A stretch of 64,000 nucleotides of DNA from contig CM030932.1 in the NCBI GenBank assembly GCA_018136815.1, positions 9,612,429-9,676,428 of the forward strand, given 5' to 3'. Position 1 is the stretch's first letter, and the number at the start of each line of letters is the position of its first letter. Of this stretch, positions 61,649 to 64,000 are shown piece by piece. Source of the stretch: Isochrysis galbana (taxonomy: Eukaryota > Haptophyta > Isochrysidales > Isochrysidaceae). Position numbers and translations under genes: made by a program. The notes beneath the pieces were generated by a model. That model searched no databases and had not been told where the DNA came from. It saw nothing but the letters and a program-made list of their open reading frames with translations.

Positions 61649-62313
61649 AACTATCGTTAAAACGATAGGGTCATGGAGCGCGCGCCGCCGCCCGCTCTCG
61701 CTGCCGCTGCCCTCGCCATGATGGACGAAAAGCTCATGGACACGCCGCTGTCGCCGAAGCGACCGCGCCAGGACGACCCCCCCAGTCAGGTGGGCACAGG
61801 AGCCGGCGGGCCGCGCCCGCGCATCACCATGAACGACATGTGCAAGGCCGCCATGCTGGCACCAGCTAGCAGGCAACACACCTCCTGCACAATCCACAGC
61901 CACACCAACCACAAAGCACCAGAGGGACGAACCCATAGGGAAGGCCCCCGGGCCGGGACCCTACACAGCCGCGTTACCGCCCTCGTGCTCCGGCGCGAGG
62001 GGCCGACCCGGCGCCATACAAGACAGGATCCCATAGGGGAAATATCGCATCAAAACAGGTACTGGAAAGAGCAGCTTTGGACCCCCATCAGGGGAGACAG
62101 CGGCAACAGGGAGGACGACACCGGGGAGACACTCCCCAGAGACGCCCAGAGGCACGCGGATGACCGCGCCTCGGGCGCTGGAACGACCAGCAAGACACCG
62201 GCCCCAGAGGCCCAACCTAACCAGCATAATCACGAATTTGGGCCAACACAACAGACACTCCGCACAAAACCCGCGAGAGGGAGTGACAACGCGGTAGACG
62301 CACTGAGACAACT
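61649..62313 (+). mobile_element. dispersed repeat with MERAPPP open frame, copy 3
   Basis: Begins with the perfect palindrome CTATCGTTAAAACGATAG (about 61651-61668), then GGTCATGGAGCG. The plus frame from ATG 61673 encodes a basic polar protein related to the one at 17766-17104. At about 62313 it is interrupted by the 3' end of an oppositely oriented LINE fragment; the last residues of the open frame are LINE antisense. Confidence 0.55.
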
Positions 62314-63028
62314 GGACTCTAGAAAAAAAATCTTCTTAAAATTCCCCGCTACGCGTGCGGCGTGAGGCAGTGTGCTAGTGTACCTCCCTACTACCCAACC
62401 TTAACCCCTGACAACCCCCTCCCCCTTTCCCAGTTCCCTCTTTATCGGAGAAGCTGGTTCCGGGGAGGCCGCGCGCGCTGCTTCGGCCGGGAGTTGGAGA
62501 GAAGGGGGCTGGAGACTGTGATTCGTCCTTTATGCTAGTGTTAATTCGGGTTGCCTTCTATTGTATATCGTGGGATCATCATTGATATCCTCCGCGGTTT
62601 CTTCTAAGACGCGGTATTAAGTGCCCTAGGTGATGTTACGGATGTCTAGACCTCTCGCCGCCTGCAGGAGGTCTTCCGATGTTCCTAGGTTGAACTCCTT
62701 GTCCACCGTGTAGAGCGGACTTATCAATTTCTTAATGTGTTTGTTACTCGGGGCGTGTAGCCCCATATTCTCTCGTTGTTTTTTCAGCCTCTGAAAGAAC
62801 CCGACTTTCGCCGTTACTAATAGGTGGTATCTCGCAAGGATCGCTCTTAAGATCGACCTAACGGACCTGCCGTCCGCGTTGCCATATTGGATGTTATAAA
62901 AGCTAGTTAGGATGTACCTCCACGCCAGGATGCCTAAGTATCCCGAGGAGGGGTGCGGTCTGTCCACTTGATAGCAGAAAAGTCGTTGGGCTGTTTCGGA
63001 TCCCGGCCTAAGGCTAATCCCCAGAAGT
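62314..63028 (-). mobile_element. LINE 3' fragment, copy 2
   Basis: On the minus strand: the last about 130 codons of the LINE reverse transcriptase ORF (DRPHPSSGYLGILAWRYILT to stop TAG at 62628-62626), then the 3' region ending GGGGAATTTTAAGAAGA plus eight T. The protein is closely similar to the end of the copy at 36400-36733. Severely 5'-truncated; the break is near 63028. Confidence 0.88.
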
Positions 63029-63509
63029 CCTTACCACCACAGACGCAGCAAGCTCCACCTCAACCCACTCAACAACCACCGCTGCCGGGCGTGAGTTAGA
63101 ACCCATGCACTTTTCATACATAAACATGATGATTATGTTTATGTGAATGAGAAGAGGCAGAGGGGAGGAGGGCGTTCCGCAAATAGGTGCTCTTCTATCG
63201 ATCCACCGATGTTTATGTGAATAAGAAGAGGAGGCAGAGGGGTTAAAGTTAAAGTTGCACGCTCGGCCTATCTATAGATCTAGGAGGTAGGAGGGGTAGG
63301 TTGCTCCTCTAACGGCCCTATCTATGGGTAAGTTTTGCTAGGTAAGTTGCTCGAGTTGCTCAATGTTGCCTGTGGCCCTTAAAGTTGCTCAAAAGTTGCT
63401 CGCCCTCTCAAACACCCCAAAGTTGCTCAAAAGGTTGCCGGCAACTCTTGTCAGGCCCTAGGCGTCATCACGTCCCTCGGCTAGGGCACGCTGCTTCACG
63501 CTTCACGGC
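63029..63509. repeat. intergenic with short direct repeats
   Basis: GATGTTTATGTGAATRAGAA followed by GAGGCAGAGGGG-like sequence occurs near 63130 and 63205. AAGTTGCTC occurs about seven times between 63298 and 63440. No gene recognised. Confidence 0.6.
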
Positions 63510-63891
63510 ATGAACATGGTGGAGCTGGAGTTCGCTGCGGACAACAAGCTCAAGCGTCGATGGGTGGCGAAGGCGAGCGTGCGCGTGCAGGTGTGTTGGC
63601 GCGTTGGCTGTGTTGTTTGTGTTGCGTGCGCACTGTTGCCCGTCCTTTGGTCTCACTTCCCGTTGTGCGCGCGTTGTTGATAAGGTCCAAGTCCATATGG
63701 ACGCCACCACCTCAAGTGATGAGGAGACAGGGTGCGTTGAGGTCCACGTTCTCACCCATCACGAAGGCCCTCAGCTTGCTGCGCATGAGAGCGCGCGCAA
63801 GATGAAGCAAAAGCCTCCACCTGTGGGGCCAGCCCGCACCCCACCCGCCTGGCCCGTCGTTCGTAGTGCACACGGGCTCCCCCCCCCGTAG
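63510..63891 (+). CDS. hypothetical two-exon protein
   Basis: ATG 63510; exon 1 63510-63590 (MNMVELEFAADNKLKRRWVA, then KASVRVQ), GT-AG intron 63591-63684, exon 2 63685-63891 beginning VQVHMDATTSSDEETGCVEV, then HVLTHHEGPQLAAHESARK. Phase-0 junctions on both sides and sensible acidic/basic alternation support coding. The C-terminus becomes Pro-rich and may run past a further intron. No family recognised. Confidence 0.4.
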
Positions 63892-64000
63892 GGGGGGTAG
63901 AGCGAGCGGGGGTGAGAGTGTGAGGTTTAGACGATGGCGAGCGTGATACCAGAGGGGTGTGAGTCAGTAGCAGCATAGCGAGCACCTTCAAGAATGTTTT

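Noticed and set aside
61649-63028. One LINE copy with a twin-priming 5' inversion
   Set aside because: In twin priming the 3' tail is at the outer end; here the LINE tail is at the internal junction.

Overview
The window is nuclear DNA of a eukaryotic, probably unicellular, alga. It is GC-rich, with short GT-AG introns (about 87 to 180 nt), many long mononucleotide and (GA/TC)n tracts, and many transposable elements. A 3-oxoacyl-ACP reductase with a signal-peptide-like plus transit-peptide-like leader suggests a complex (secondary) plastid. A haptophyte or similar chromalveolate alga is my best guess; that is inference. I saw no tRNA, rRNA or CRISPR.

Host genes I can recognise: TOM22 (mitochondrial import receptor, minus, 950-1207); a mitochondrial-type membrane protein of unknown function (minus, 15481-16629); a 2-oxoglutarate/Fe(II) prolyl-hydroxylase-type enzyme (plus, 17941-19110); plastid FabG (minus, 20445-21335); the GINS subunit SLD5 (plus, five exons, 22883-24136); a membrane-anchored lipoxygenase (plus, seven exons, 28988-32086); FOXRED1 (plus, two exons, 37513-38931); an importin-beta-family karyopherin (minus, 41999-45898); a very large protein joining FG-like repeats, ankyrin, coiled coil, kinase and a RING/RBR-like C-terminus (minus, 47809-53582); and a Pro/Gly-rich two-exon gene (minus, 59621-61149). 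The genes share no evident pathway; this is an ordinary mixed nuclear neighbourhood.

Mobile DNA fills much of the rest. At 2205-14984 lies an apparently intact 12.8-kb Ty3/gypsy chromovirus on the minus strand, with near-identical LTRs. Its Gag and Pol frames are separated by a single in-frame TAG. Pol starts with a domain resembling phage-type cytosine-C5 DNA methyltransferases, followed by protease, RT, RNase H, integrase and chromodomain. An internally deleted relative (32769-33580) keeps part of that methyltransferase with only synonymous differences. It is joined to a 5'-truncated LINE (33581-37030). A solo LTR of the same family (55786-56757) has a perfect 5-bp target duplication. A second LINE 3' fragment lies at 62314-63028. 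Two hAT-type MITEs have perfect 8-bp target duplications (57580-58047 and 61156-61588), and the second sits against the start codon of the Pro/Gly-rich gene. A 1.9-kb foldback element flanked by TTAA occupies 53867-55741. Two other dispersed repeat families have palindromes at or near their ends.

The candidate for an undescribed system is the methyltransferase-bearing chromovirus: a retrotransposon that appears to encode both a DNA-methylating enzyme and a chromatin-reading chromodomain.
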